This document shows, piece by piece, positions 1-8,800 of a DNA stretch of 27,651 bases; within the stretch, counting starts at the first letter, position 1, and every line of letters begins with the position of its first letter. Origin of the DNA: DASZXJ01 sp035545895 (GTDB lineage Bacteria > Planctomycetota > Phycisphaerae > Tepidisphaerales > Tepidisphaeraceae); the NCBI GenBank assembly GCA_035545895.1, contig DASZXJ010000077.1:1-27651 (forward strand). The letters run 5' to 3'. Made by a program: the position numbers and the translations under genes. Under the pieces are notes generated by a model that saw nothing but the letters and a program-made list of their open reading frames with translations, was not told where the DNA came from and made no database searches.

Positions 1-390
1 ATGAATCGCATGCTCGAACTTTACGAATTTGACGTGCAGAACTGCGCCAAATCACTTTGGATGACACCAGCCATGGTTCGCGAACTGCACGACGCCGGCC
101 ACGTCATCGGCCTGCATTCCCACAGCCACCCGACGCGAATCGAGCGCCTTGACTTTGACGATCAGGTGCGCGAATACCGCACCAACTTCGAACATATTCG
201 CGCCATCACTGGTTCCGATCCGCAGGCGATGTCGCACCCGTGCAATTCATACAACGAAGACACGCTGACGATTCTTCGCGAACTGGGAATCACTCTCGGT
301 TTTCGTGCCAACATGGCTCGGCCCGACCTGCGCAATCTGGAATGGCCGCGCGAGGATCATGCCAACTTGGTACAACGGATGGCCGCATGA
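1..390 (+). CDS. Polysaccharide deacetylase (NodB family), 3' part
   Basis: This is the C-terminal 129 residues of a NodB-fold carbohydrate esterase, which removes N- or O-acetyl groups from polysaccharides such as chitin oligomers, peptidoglycan or exopolysaccharide. The metal-binding motif H-S-H-S-H is at residues 39-43 of the visible part, followed by an SHPCNSYNEDT segment where the third NodB motif (usually R/Y-x-P-[FY]-G) should be. The first motif (TFDDG), which carries the catalytic Asp, is absent, so the gene very probably begins upstream of the window and the ATG at base 1 is internal. Its TGA overlaps the ATG of the next gene (ATGA at 387-390), so the two are translationally coupled and probably act in one glycan pathway. 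The third motif looks altered, so substrate and activity are uncertain. Confidence 0.8.
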   Translation: MNRMLELYEFDVQNCAKSLWMTPAMVRELHDAGHVIGLHSHSHPTRIERLDFDDQVREYRTNFEHIRAITGSDPQAMSHPCNSYNEDTLTILRELGITLGFRANMARPDLRNLEWPREDHANLVQRMAA

Positions 391-1181
391 AAATCGCTGT
401 TTTTACGAGCAATCAACCCCGGCACACCGCCCTGATCGAATCCCTCGCAACCGTCGCCGACGAAGTCTTCGCCATCCGAGAATGCACAACGATTTTGCCC
501 GGGCAGGTGCAGGATTTTTTCAATAAGTCGCCGATCATGCAGGATTATTTCTCGCGCGTGATCGCCGCCGAGCAAAAAGTCTTCGGCCAACCCCGTTTTA
601 CGCCCGCCCACGTCCACACGCTGGATATGCGCATGGGCGATCTGAGTCTGCTCGATCCGAAACTCCTCGAATCCGCTCTCGCCTGCGACCTGATCATCGT
701 CTTCGGCGCCAGCTATATTCGAGGCCCGTTGTGCGATCGACTCGTTCATCGCCGGGCGATCAACATTCATATGGGCATCAGTCCGCAATATCGCGGCAGC
801 AGCACCAACTTCTGGGCGATGTATGACAAACGCCCGCACCTGGTCGGCGCGACCATTCACCTGCTGAGCAGCGGCTTGGATAGCGGCCCCATGCTGTTTC
901 ATGCTCTGCCCCCGGTGGCCGAATATGAACCGTTTGAACTCGGAATGGTGGCCGTTCAGTCCGCCCATCGCGCACTGATCGAACACATCCGCCAAGGCAC
1001 GCTGGGCAGGATTTCTCCTACCTCGCAGAATCGTGGCAATGAAATTCGCTACACCCGAAACACCGATTTTACTGATGCCGTTGCCCAGGAATATCTTTCC
1101 AGGCTTCCCTCTCCCGCGTCGATCAAAGCTTCGCTGGCCGGTCGCAGAGACAACGCATACCTGCGACCGCTCGCGGCGTAG
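387..1181 (+). CDS. Formyltransferase (methionyl-tRNA/sugar N-formyltransferase fold)
   Basis: A 264-aa protein of the Formyl_trans_N family, which transfers formyl groups from N10-formyl-tetrahydrofolate. The catalytic triad of the family is visible: N126 and H128 in NIHMG, and D165 in GLDSGPML. The YRGSSTNFWAM segment (135 onward) matches the substrate loop. The N-terminus is diverged compared with Fmt, and the protein lacks the usual ~100-aa Fmt C-terminal OB domain, so a sugar-nucleotide N-formyltransferase or related enzyme is more likely than the housekeeping tRNA enzyme. I chose the ATG at 387 because it overlaps the deacetylase stop as ATGA and begins at the canonical first beta strand (MKIAVFTS). 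A longer reading from 240 would run through the deacetylase. Coupling to a deacetylase suggests modification of an acetylated amino sugar; that is inference. Confidence 0.82.
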   Translation: MKIAVFTSNQPRHTALIESLATVADEVFAIRECTTILPGQVQDFFNKSPIMQDYFSRVIAAEQKVFGQPRFTPAHVHTLDMRMGDLSLLDPKLLESALACDLIIVFGASYIRGPLCDRLVHRRAINIHMGISPQYRGSSTNFWAMYDKRPHLVGATIHLLSSGLDSGPMLFHALPPVAEYEPFELGMVAVQSAHRALIEHIRQGTLGRISPTSQNRGNEIRYTRNTDFTDAVAQEYLSRLPSPASIKASLAGRRDNAYLRPLAA

Positions 1182-1185
1182 CGCC

Positions 1186-1251
1186 ATTTAGCGGCGTCGC
1201 TTGCGACGCGTTTCTCCACTAAGAAACGCGGTGCAAGCACCGCCGCTAAAT
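1186..1251 (+). repeat. Long imperfect palindrome, family copy 1
   Basis: Two 30-nt arms (1186-1215 and 1222-1251) are inverted repeats with 4 mismatches around a 6-nt loop. The outer ends read ATTTAGCGGCG and CGCCGCTAAAT. It starts 5 nt after the formyltransferase stop, in a convergent gene interval. A second palindrome with the same outer ends and internal CGCTTGCG-type core is at 27390-27456. No T-tract follows on either strand, so it is not a standard intrinsic terminator. A REP/REPIN-like dispersed element fits better. The remaining bases to 1453 hold nothing I can support. Confidence 0.75.
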
Positions 1252-1453
1252 AAAAAAACGCGTTCTGGATTCAATTCCCGGACACTTTCGACAATCGCCA
1301 AGCGCTTCACCACGATCAATGGATCCCGCCTTCCTTCCAAATTTGGAGCCGCCTGCGACCATTCGGTAATGAAGTCAATTCATCCTGCGTCGTGACGGCT
1401 CCCCTATGACGCGAAGAAATCCCGCAACGCGGTAAAGGAAAATGGTCTTGTCG

Positions 1454-2251
1454 TCAGAATAATTCCGATTGCACCGGTGCTGCCAAAAGTTTAATGCCCG
1501 CGATTCCTGCGAATCGACGCAATGTCGCAGGCGAATGGCCTGCATAATCATTGCTCGACATGACCCACACTTCGTCGATTGTTCGAGGCGATTGCCGGAC
1601 TTCGCGACAGATGGCTGCATGCCATTTCCGCAGATCATCCATGACGTCCACTTGTTCGTGGTTGGTCTCCTTGAATCGCTGGTGTTTACCGACCAGCCGG
1701 ACATACAAAAAATCTGCCGTTGCGCGAAGCCGCCTCAATTGCGGATGGTCCAGATGATCCAATCCCACCCAGGCCGCATTGTGTTGTCGCAACATGTCCG
1801 TCGTGCGGTCCTGCACCCATGATGGATGACGAAACTCAACCGCATATCGCACGTCGATCGGTAAGGAGTCGAGCAACCGATCCAGCACGCCAAATGAATC
1901 GATACCCACATGAGGCGGCAACTGAATCAGCACCGGGCCAAGCGTCTGTCCAAAACTTCGAACGATCTCGATGAATTGCAGCATCGGGGCTTGCGCGGCT
2001 TCAAGCGGGTGGTCATGCGTAATCGCCCGGCTGGTCTTCACCGCAAATCGAAAATCCGGCCCCACCTTCGATGCCCATTTCCGAACCCGCTCAGGAATCG
2101 GCACGGCGTGAAACGTCGTATTGAGTTCGAGGGAATCAAACTGCCCACCATAAAACCCCAGCCACTTTCCCTGCCCCAGTCCTTCAGGATAAAACGGCCC
2201 CCGCCAATCAGGATACGCATAGCCAATCGTGCCCAGACGGTAACGGATCAT
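1454..2251 (-). CDS. DUF72 / YecE family protein
   Basis: A 265-aa TIM-barrel-like protein of the DUF72 (YecE) family, biochemical role unknown. The family's blocks appear in order: GTIGYAYPDWRGPFYPEG near the N-terminus, the LNTTFHAVP segment, FAVKTSRAITHDHPL, LGPVLIQLPPH, AVEFRHPSW, FLYVRLVGKH, and the C-terminal SSNDYAGHSPATL block. Length matches the family. I chose the ATG at 2251 because it lies three residues before the conserved GTIGYAYPDW. An upstream in-frame start at 2329 would add 26 unconserved residues and overlap the divergent gene's leader. It is transcribed divergently from the RelA/SpoT gene and convergently with the formyltransferase gene. Confidence 0.9.
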   Translation of the reverse strand: MIRYRLGTIGYAYPDWRGPFYPEGLGQGKWLGFYGGQFDSLELNTTFHAVPIPERVRKWASKVGPDFRFAVKTSRAITHDHPLEAAQAPMLQFIEIVRSFGQTLGPVLIQLPPHVGIDSFGVLDRLLDSLPIDVRYAVEFRHPSWVQDRTTDMLRQHNAAWVGLDHLDHPQLRRLRATADFLYVRLVGKHQRFKETNHEQVDVMDDLRKWHAAICREVRQSPRTIDEVWVMSSNDYAGHSPATLRRFAGIAGIKLLAAPVQSELF

Positions 2252-2337
2252 GGAGAAATGATAGGAAGCCTTGATCGGATTTGCACAGAGTGGCTTATCA
2301 ACGAGACTACGATATAACCCGTATCGCAAGAAACCGA

Positions 2338-3030
2338 ATGACGAATACTCAAGTAAGAAAACTGGGCGACCGGCTTAGGGCTGGAAACGCGACGGATACC
2401 GATCTTCGTCTGCTGAACGAATATCGCTCCTCATTTACCGAGGCTTACGAGCAAGTCATTCATGTAATTCGCGATAGACGCGGATTAGCACCAACGGGAA
2501 GACAAGCAAAAACGACCGAGTCGATTGTCGCCAAACTGAAACGAGAAAGAACCAATCTTAGCCGAATGCAGGATATTGCAGGCTGTCGAGTCGTTGTTGC
2601 AGACATTGCCGCGCAGAACCGAACCATTCTGGAGTTAACACGAACGTTCGCCGAAGGAAAGGTGGAGGATCGTCGGTTGCGACCAAGCCATGGGTATCGC
2701 GCCGTCCACGTCATCCTAAGACTGAACGGGAAACTGATAGAAGTTCAAATTCGCACAACACTCCAACATTTGTGGGCAGAGTTGTCCGAAAAATTGTCCG
2801 ATTCCTTTGATCCATCGATAAAATACGGAGCGAGTTCAAGCAACGCTCAGGCACTCCTAATGGAGATTTCCACGATGATCCGCGTTAATGAATCGAATGA
2901 ACATCAATTGGATGGAGCCGTCAATGATGATACCGAATCACAAAAAATGTTGTATAATCCAGTAGATTTTAGAAAGGAACTGGAGACGGTTCTCAAACAT
3001 GCTTTAATGGAACTGGGAAAGGTGACCTGA
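2338..3030 (+). CDS. RelA/SpoT-domain (p)ppGpp-synthetase-like protein
   Basis: A 230-aa protein with a RelA/SpoT nucleotidyltransferase domain and no HD hydrolase, TGS or ACT domain, so it has the architecture of a small alarmone synthetase. Visible motifs are KLKRERTNLSRMQDIAGCR (66-84, with D79 and R84), SHGYRAVH (117-124, with the Tyr that normally stacks on the acceptor base), and EVQIRT (135-140, with E135 in the catalytic-Glu position) followed by LQHLWAELSEKL. The synthetase site therefore looks intact, so ATP-dependent pyrophosphoryl transfer is plausible. The ATG at 2338 is preferred over a TTG at 2281. The next gene begins 1 nt after the stop, giving a tight two-gene unit like toxic SAS modules. 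By eye its base composition is more AT-rich than the flanking genes. Housekeeping SAS versus toxin cannot be decided from sequence alone. Confidence 0.85.
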   Translation: MTNTQVRKLGDRLRAGNATDTDLRLLNEYRSSFTEAYEQVIHVIRDRRGLAPTGRQAKTTESIVAKLKRERTNLSRMQDIAGCRVVVADIAAQNRTILELTRTFAEGKVEDRRLRPSHGYRAVHVILRLNGKLIEVQIRTTLQHLWAELSEKLSDSFDPSIKYGASSSNAQALLMEISTMIRVNESNEHQLDGAVNDDTESQKMLYNPVDFRKELETVLKHALMELGKVT

Positions 3031-3031
3031 C

Positions 3032-3286
3032 GTGCTCTTCCTCATTGATTATGATCGTGGTGCTGGAAAGATTGTCGCCCTGCGCACGTTCGATGAATCC
3101 CAGCGGCGAACGGCGATGGATGCGCGATTGGAACTCGAGCTTGATCTACGCCGACAGGGAATTGAGCGCGAAGTCGTTTTGTTGGAAGCAGCAGATGAAA
3201 AAGCCATCCGTAAGACCCATCGCCGTTATTTCGCCGATCTTGCGGAACTCGCAAAAATACCCGAAATGGAAAAACCGGCTAACTAG
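3032..3286 (+). CDS. Small conserved-looking partner of the RelA/SpoT gene
   Basis: An 84-aa cytosolic protein starting with GTG one base after the RelA/SpoT stop, so almost certainly co-translated. It has a beta-rich N-terminus (LFLIDYDRGAGKIVALRTF), an amphipathic middle (AMDARLELELDLRRQ) and a REVVLLEAADEKAIRKTHRRYF block ending in a charged helix. From memory, similar short proteins with an EVVLLEA...LRxTHxRYF signature occur beside other RelA/SpoT genes, but I cannot check this. It has no Panacea domain and does not resemble antitoxins I can name. It could be an antitoxin, an adaptor or a regulator of the synthetase; function unknown. Confidence 0.75.
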   Translation: MLFLIDYDRGAGKIVALRTFDESQRRTAMDARLELELDLRRQGIEREVVLLEAADEKAIRKTHRRYFADLAELAKIPEMEKPAN

Positions 3287-3501
3287 CTTCCGCCAACCCG
3301 TTGATGGCTTGCGGAGAAAAGAACAACTCGGGGGAAACATCGCAAAAGCGCGCGTTGTGGTAAAGGTCGGAACCAGATAGAAGAGCGCCATTCCATCTGT
3401 TTTCGGCTCACAGGCATTCCCTTCTAAAACGGAAACACGTGCGGAAAACATTTCGACCATCCACTGCGCCATAGACGAGCGCGAGCGATTTCGAGTTAAG
3501 A

Positions 3502-4365
3502 ATGGCGTACAAAAACAATATGATTTTGAAAGAGGAGAACTTGCGAGATCACTTCGCATGGCCTCTTCTCATTTCAGCGATCATTTTAGCGATTCTCGCG
3601 TATAAGCTCGTATTTCAGCGCTTGACGGCTCCGTTTCCGTTGTCCCCCTGGGAATCGACGATCGTCCGGGATGGCTGGCGTGTTTCAAACGGGGAATCGA
3701 TCTACGTTTTGCCGGATCGCGGCCCTGCAACACATATGTATGGGCCTCTCATTACCTACGTCAGTGGAGCAGTTTTTCGATTGACCGGGCCGTCCATCTA
3801 TGTGCCTCGAGCCGTTGCTTTCACATTTGCATCGCTAACCGTTATTGCATTTCCACTGGTTCTTCTCCGTGGTGTTAATTGGCCATTCGGCAATTCCTGC
3901 TTGAGGATATTTATCGCAGCGATGGCTTTTGCGCAGTTCTTCCGCTGCCGTGCTCTTTATGCGGAAGCTCGGCCGGACGCGGCGGCGGCTTTCTTTGCGC
4001 TTGCCGCAATTGCAATGTTATTCCTGGCGCAGAAACAGCGAAGCATTCTTTGGTTGTCGATGGGAACAGTTGCAGTGTTAATTGGGTTTTTCTTCAAACA
4101 GACGTCGGCGGCAGCCGCACTGGTTCCGCTCGTCGCCGCCATCTCTTTGCGTCCAACGCCGTTTAGAACCCAATTGCTCTTGTCCCTGGTTCCGGGAGCA
4201 ACGCTTGCCCTTGCGATTTTTTTGATGCGCTTCTTGTGGTATCCAGGCTATTACTACCTCATCGAAGTGCCACGAAACTTTTCATTGCAACAAGGTCTGT
4301 CGATGCAGGTGCTTTTCTATCTCCTGTTGTGCAACAAGCTTTTCATTGCTGCCGCGGCTTTTTAG
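3502..4365 (+). CDS. GT-C-like multi-pass membrane protein, N-terminal part ending at in-frame TAG
   Basis: This 287-aa reading frame is the first part of a polytopic membrane protein resembling ArnT/PMT-type (GT-C) glycosyltransferases, which move sugars from lipid carriers on the outer face of the inner membrane. A first TM helix at about 19-37 precedes a large loop with an acidic W-E-S and the segment ATHMYGPLITYVSG, the usual GT-C arrangement. At least five further hydrophobic helices follow. The TAG at 4363-4365 falls inside a hydrophobic segment (FIAAAAF-stop-LFYF), and the same frame stays open to 5019, so the intact protein would be about 505 aa. ATG 3502 and ATG 3520 are both possible starts, and neither has a strong ribosome site. 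Confidence 0.65.
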   Translation: MAYKNNMILKEENLRDHFAWPLLISAIILAILAYKLVFQRLTAPFPLSPWESTIVRDGWRVSNGESIYVLPDRGPATHMYGPLITYVSGAVFRLTGPSIYVPRAVAFTFASLTVIAFPLVLLRGVNWPFGNSCLRIFIAAMAFAQFFRCRALYAEARPDAAAAFFALAAIAMLFLAQKQRSILWLSMGTVAVLIGFFFKQTSAAAALVPLVAAISLRPTPFRTQLLLSLVPGATLALAIFLMRFLWYPGYYYLIEVPRNFSLQQGLSMQVLFYLLLCNKLFIAAAAF

Positions 4366-5019
4366 CTGTTTTACTTTCTTCGCAAAGAGCACAAATCGTT
4401 CATCCATGCTCACGACAAACTTGCATGGACGTTCATAGCCGTCATCGTGTTGGGGGCAGCCGCCTGGCTTGGCTTTATTAAACATGGCGGAGCAATCAAT
4501 TCTTTTCTGCCGGTTTTCCTGGCCATGGCTGCATTTGCGGCGATCGTGCTTTTGCAGGTCAAGAAATGGTTGCACCATACGAATATCTCACCGTGGGTTG
4601 GCGCACTGGTCGCATGTGGAATTGGGGCATTATTCCTGACCGATTTGCAAAGTATTCCAAGGGTCTGGGTTCTTGCTTCAACCAAAACGCTTGTACAAGG
4701 CGACGTAAGCTACAGACGTGCAATCAAACGCGCATCGGAACTGCCTGGAACGGTGGTTTGCTTTGACGATCCCACGATTCCACTGCTCGCCAGCGGATAT
4801 ATGGGCCGAAACCTTCATGTCGAACTTGATGCAGTGGGCAAAGCCTACGTTCCAAAGGGTTTGGTCGATGAGATACAACGCGCCAACTGGGTCATTCGTG
4901 TGCACGGTTCATGGGATGAATTGGATGCGCGACTCAACATGACAGACCAGGGATTTTCAATTACAGAGGATCCAGTGATAAGCGGGCCGATGTATACGCT
5001 TTGGAAACACATCCCATAA
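4366..5019 (+). pseudogene. C-terminal part of the same membrane protein, after the TAG
   Basis: The frame continues directly from the TAG with LFYFLRKEHKSF, then two or three more TM helices (around VIVLGAAAWLGF, VFLAMAAFAAIVLL and WVGALVACGIGALFL). A soluble C-terminal domain follows, with segments LPGTVVCFDDPTIPLLASG and ANWVIRVHGSWDEL, and ends at the TAA of 5019. There is no frameshift and coding character is maintained, so the TAG is a single-codon event: a recent nonsense mutation, a sequencing error (TGG or CAG to TAG), or recoding. No ribosome site is visible for independent translation of this part. Confidence 0.7.
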
Positions 5020-5818
5020 CTGCTCGGCGCAGGAAATTAAACCGTTGACCGCGGGAAACACGCAGATGCGCGAAGATTCAGCGCATTTTGTCGACCAATC
5101 TGTTTGTCCGACCCGTCACACAGCGCGCACTTTTGTGCAGGTTTTGAGAGCCAGATGACACATGGGAATTTCGGATTGCGGATTTCGGATTGTGGATTTG
5201 GGAATTGGAGTTGCGCGAAATGAGTCCGCATGGCGCAACAAAGGAGCCGCTGGTCACTGGATCTTCGTCATTCTGATTTCGTCATTCGTCATTCAGGTTT
5301 TGGTCATTCGTCATTGGGATTTTGTTGGTCATTGAGACTTGGTCATTGACCATTTAATCCCAGTTTCCCCGCCAACCCCCGCCCGCCTTCGCTGGGCGAA
5401 CGATGCGGAGGTCCAACGACGTAGTCAAGCCGCATTCATAAACCAAGAAGACAAAAGCGTCCTGAGAACATACGGTTCGATACTCCTATTGGAGTTAATG
5501 AGTTTGATGCGTCATATGCCGCCCCCTTAAGGGCAAGCCCTTAGGGCATTGCTTCAAATGTATGCAAATGACCAGATCAACCGGGCAAATTGCCGGAAAT
5601 ATATCAGCAATTAAACAAATCTATTCCGATCGATCCTTTGATAGTAAATATGATAAAACATATCGCAAACTGCATATGTGTTCGCCGGCCATTTAACCTA
5701 ATCCACCGACATGTAGCAACCGATTAAGATTACATCCGCGGACTAAACAAATCAGATCATCGATCGATTCGCGGATTACGACAGCAACCGTTCAACCAAA
5801 AGTTTTTGGGAGGACACG
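5020..5818. other. Repeat-rich intergenic region and AT-rich leader of the large adhesin gene
   Basis: No credible gene is present in these ~800 bases. Bases 5168-5208 are imperfect tandem GGATT(T/G)CGGATT units. Bases 5266-5355 hold about eight copies of GTCATT in a TCATTCGTCATT context. A 10-bp stem hairpin lies at 5525-5546 (CCTTAAGGGC / GCCCTTAGGG, one G-T pair) without a T-tract. From about 5560 to 5815 the sequence turns AT-rich, as expected for a promoter/leader before 5819. It includes an ACATAT/ATATGT inverted repeat (5658-5663 and 5674-5679). I see no confident -35/-10 pair and no riboswitch. Confidence 0.55.
5808..5813 (+). promoter_or_regulatory. Ribosome binding site of the adhesin gene
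   Basis: GGGAGG lies 5 nt before the ATG at 5819. This strong site fixes the start of the 1642-aa protein. Confidence 0.8.
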
Positions 5819-8800
5819 ATGTGGTCTGCCCTCGTAAGATGGCTTTATCATTTTGGTTCTTCATCACCCGTTCGATTCGTGGCTCGGTTTGGCTGGCAAT
5901 GTGTCCGAACCATCCGGATGGAACCGGTGGAAGCTCGCGTTTTTTTTAGTCTGTCGGTGGGCACCGAGCAGATTCTTAACACGACAACCACTGGTACACA
6001 GTCCACGGCCGCCAGCCGCTCAATCGCGTTCGACGCCGACGGAAACTACGTCGTTGTCTGGGCCGGCAATGGTCCTGGTGATAGCAGCGGCATTTTCGCC
6101 CAGCGGTTTGATTCTTCGGGCAATACGATCGGAGGAGAATTTCTTGTTAATCAAACCACTCTCCTAACCCAAAATAGCCCAGCCGTTACGATGAATGCCT
6201 CCGGCGCGTTTGTCATCACATGGACCAATGCCAACCCGGCTTTACCGCAAATCATGGCGCGCGTGTTTGATGCAAACGGCACCGCAATCGACAGCGAATT
6301 CGCCGTTTCGACTTCTCTGCTATTTACCCTCTCCAATTCGTCAGTCGCAATGAATTCGAGCGGCGACTTCACGGTCGTATGGCAAAGCTCAAGCCAAGAT
6401 GCCTTGTTGACGGAGGGTATCTTTGCACAGCGATTTGACAACACCGGTGCGACCATCGGATCGTCGTTCCAAGTCAACACAACTACAGCTGGAGATCAGC
6501 AAAATCCGGACATCGGCATGGCAGGCGATGGATCGTTCATCATCACCTGGGATGGACAGGGCGCTGGCGATACGACCGGGGTCTTTGGGAAACGATACAA
6601 TAACTCCGGCGTTGCCATGGGGGGCGAGTTTCGAATCAACTCAACGACGGCGGGTACGCAGACAGACTCTACTGTTGCCGTGCAGAATAATGGCGCATTC
6701 GTTGTCGCATGGTCTGGGCAAGGGGCGGCGGATACCACGGGAGTCTACTTCCAGCGATACACATCGGCCGGCGTGGTTCAGGGGGTGGAAACGCTGGTCA
6801 ACACGACGACGGCGGGCACCCAAGGGTCGCCAACAATCGCGATCGACAATCGCGGTGCCTTCTCTATTGCGTGGTCGGGCCAGGGCACCGGTGATACAGC
6901 GGGTATATTTCTAAAGCAATTTGACGCAAATGGAAACACTTGGGTTGGCGAAACGCTGGTGAACACGACAACCGCGGGAACACAATCGTTTCCCTCCATC
7001 GCACGCGATCAATCCAATGGCATCACTGTCGTCTGGTCGGGTAACGGCTCGGGTGATGGCGCGGGCGTTTTCGGGCAATTGTTTGCCAACGATCCGCCTC
7101 TGCTCGACTTAAACGGCGCTGGTGCGGGCACAGGTTATTCGACGACCTTCAGCGAAGACGGGTCGGCCGTCGCAGCGACCGACGCCACCGCGATTCTGAC
7201 CGACTCCGATCATTCCACGCTGCAATCGCTCATCGCCACGCTCACCAATCCGATCGATGGCACGAATGAAATCCTATCAGCCGACACCAGCGGCACGCTG
7301 ATCACCGGTTCATACAACCCAGCCACCGGAATTCTCACCCTCAGCGGCGATGATACTGTTGCCCATTACCAGCAAGTCCTCCGATCGATCAAATACCAAA
7401 ACTTCTCTCAGGGACCAACTATCTCAGACCGTGTGATCAATGTAGTCGCAAGCGACGGTGTGGATGACAGCCTCGTGGCCACGACCACGATTAGTTTGAC
7501 GGGATCCAACGATCCGCCGACCGTAAACAACGATACGTTTTCTCTGCCGGAAAACAGTTCCAATGGCTCGATAGTGGGAACGATCGTTTCGGATGATCCG
7601 GATCCCGGCGACACAAGAACGTTCTCGATTGTCGGCGGCAACATCGGCACATCCTTCGAAATCGATGCCAATACCGGGCAGATTCGCGTGGCCAATTCGG
7701 CGGGGCTCGATTTTGAAACCAATCCGACCTTTACGCTCACTGTTCGTGCCACGGATGCGGGGGGCTTGTTTGGCGATGCCACGATCACCATCAACCTGAC
7801 CAATGTCAACGAATCGCCGGCACTGAACCCTGCGACATTCAGCCTGGCCGAAAACAGTGCAAACGGAACAGTCGTTGGAACGATGTCCGCAAGTGATCCA
7901 GATACGGGTGATAGTCTAGTTTATAGCATCATCAACGGAAACACCGGCGGCGCTTTTGCCATCAATCCAGCGACGGGCCAGATCACCGTCGCCAATAGCT
8001 CGGCCCTGAACTTCGAAATTATTCCCACGTTTACACTCACCGTTCGCATCACTGACGCAGGCGGACTGTTTGGCGATGCAGCGGTCACAGTCAACTTAAC
8101 CAACGTCAACGAATCGCCATCATTGTCTCCCACAACGTTCACGGCGGCCGAAAATACCTCCAATGGAACAGTGGTGGGAACTGTCTCGGGCAGTGATGTC
8201 GATGCCGGAGATTCGCTCGTTTACTCAATCCTGGGCGGAAACGCCAATGGCGCGTTCTCCATCGATTCAGCTACGGGCGCGCTGTCGATCGCCAATTCTT
8301 CTGCTTTGAACTTTGAATCGACCCCCAGCTTTGCATTGACCATTCGTGTGGCCGATGCCGGCGGCCTTACGACCAGCGATGTGGTTACCGTCAATCTTAC
8401 CGATGTCAATGAATCGCCTGCATTGTCACCAGCGACATTTAGCATCGCGGAAAATACGTCCAATGGAACGCTCGTCGGAACAATTACTGCGACAGACCCA
8501 GACGCCGGTGATTCAGTAACCTACGCCATACTCGGAGGCAACACCAACGGCGCGTTTGCAATCAATGTCACAACCGGACAAATCACTGTCGCCAATGGTG
8601 CGGCTCTGAACTTTGAGACAAACCCAACTTTCACTTTGACCGTACGCGCCACCGATGCCGGCGGACTTGCCGGCAACTCGACAGTCACCATCAATATTTC
8701 CGATGTCAACGAACCGCCTGCATTGTCACCAGCGATATTTAGCATCGCGGAAAACACGTCCAATGGAACGCTCGTCGGAACAATTACTGCGACAGACCCA

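Noticed and set aside
240..386. Upstream extension of the formyltransferase start
   Set aside because: It would translate the deacetylase region in another frame; the ATGA overlap and the MKIAVFTS strand mark the real start.
357..1187. Long minus-strand frame opposite the formyltransferase
   Set aside because: The plus strand carries catalytic N, H and D of a known family and an ATGA overlap; the antisense frame has no family features.
1186..1251. Intrinsic terminator for the formyltransferase gene
   Set aside because: The hairpin is not followed by a T-tract on either strand; a dispersed palindrome explains it better, though it may still affect the mRNA end.
5339..5530. 63-aa reading frame in the repeat-rich gap
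   Set aside because: It starts within the GTCATT repeats, has no ribosome site and shows no recognisable pattern.
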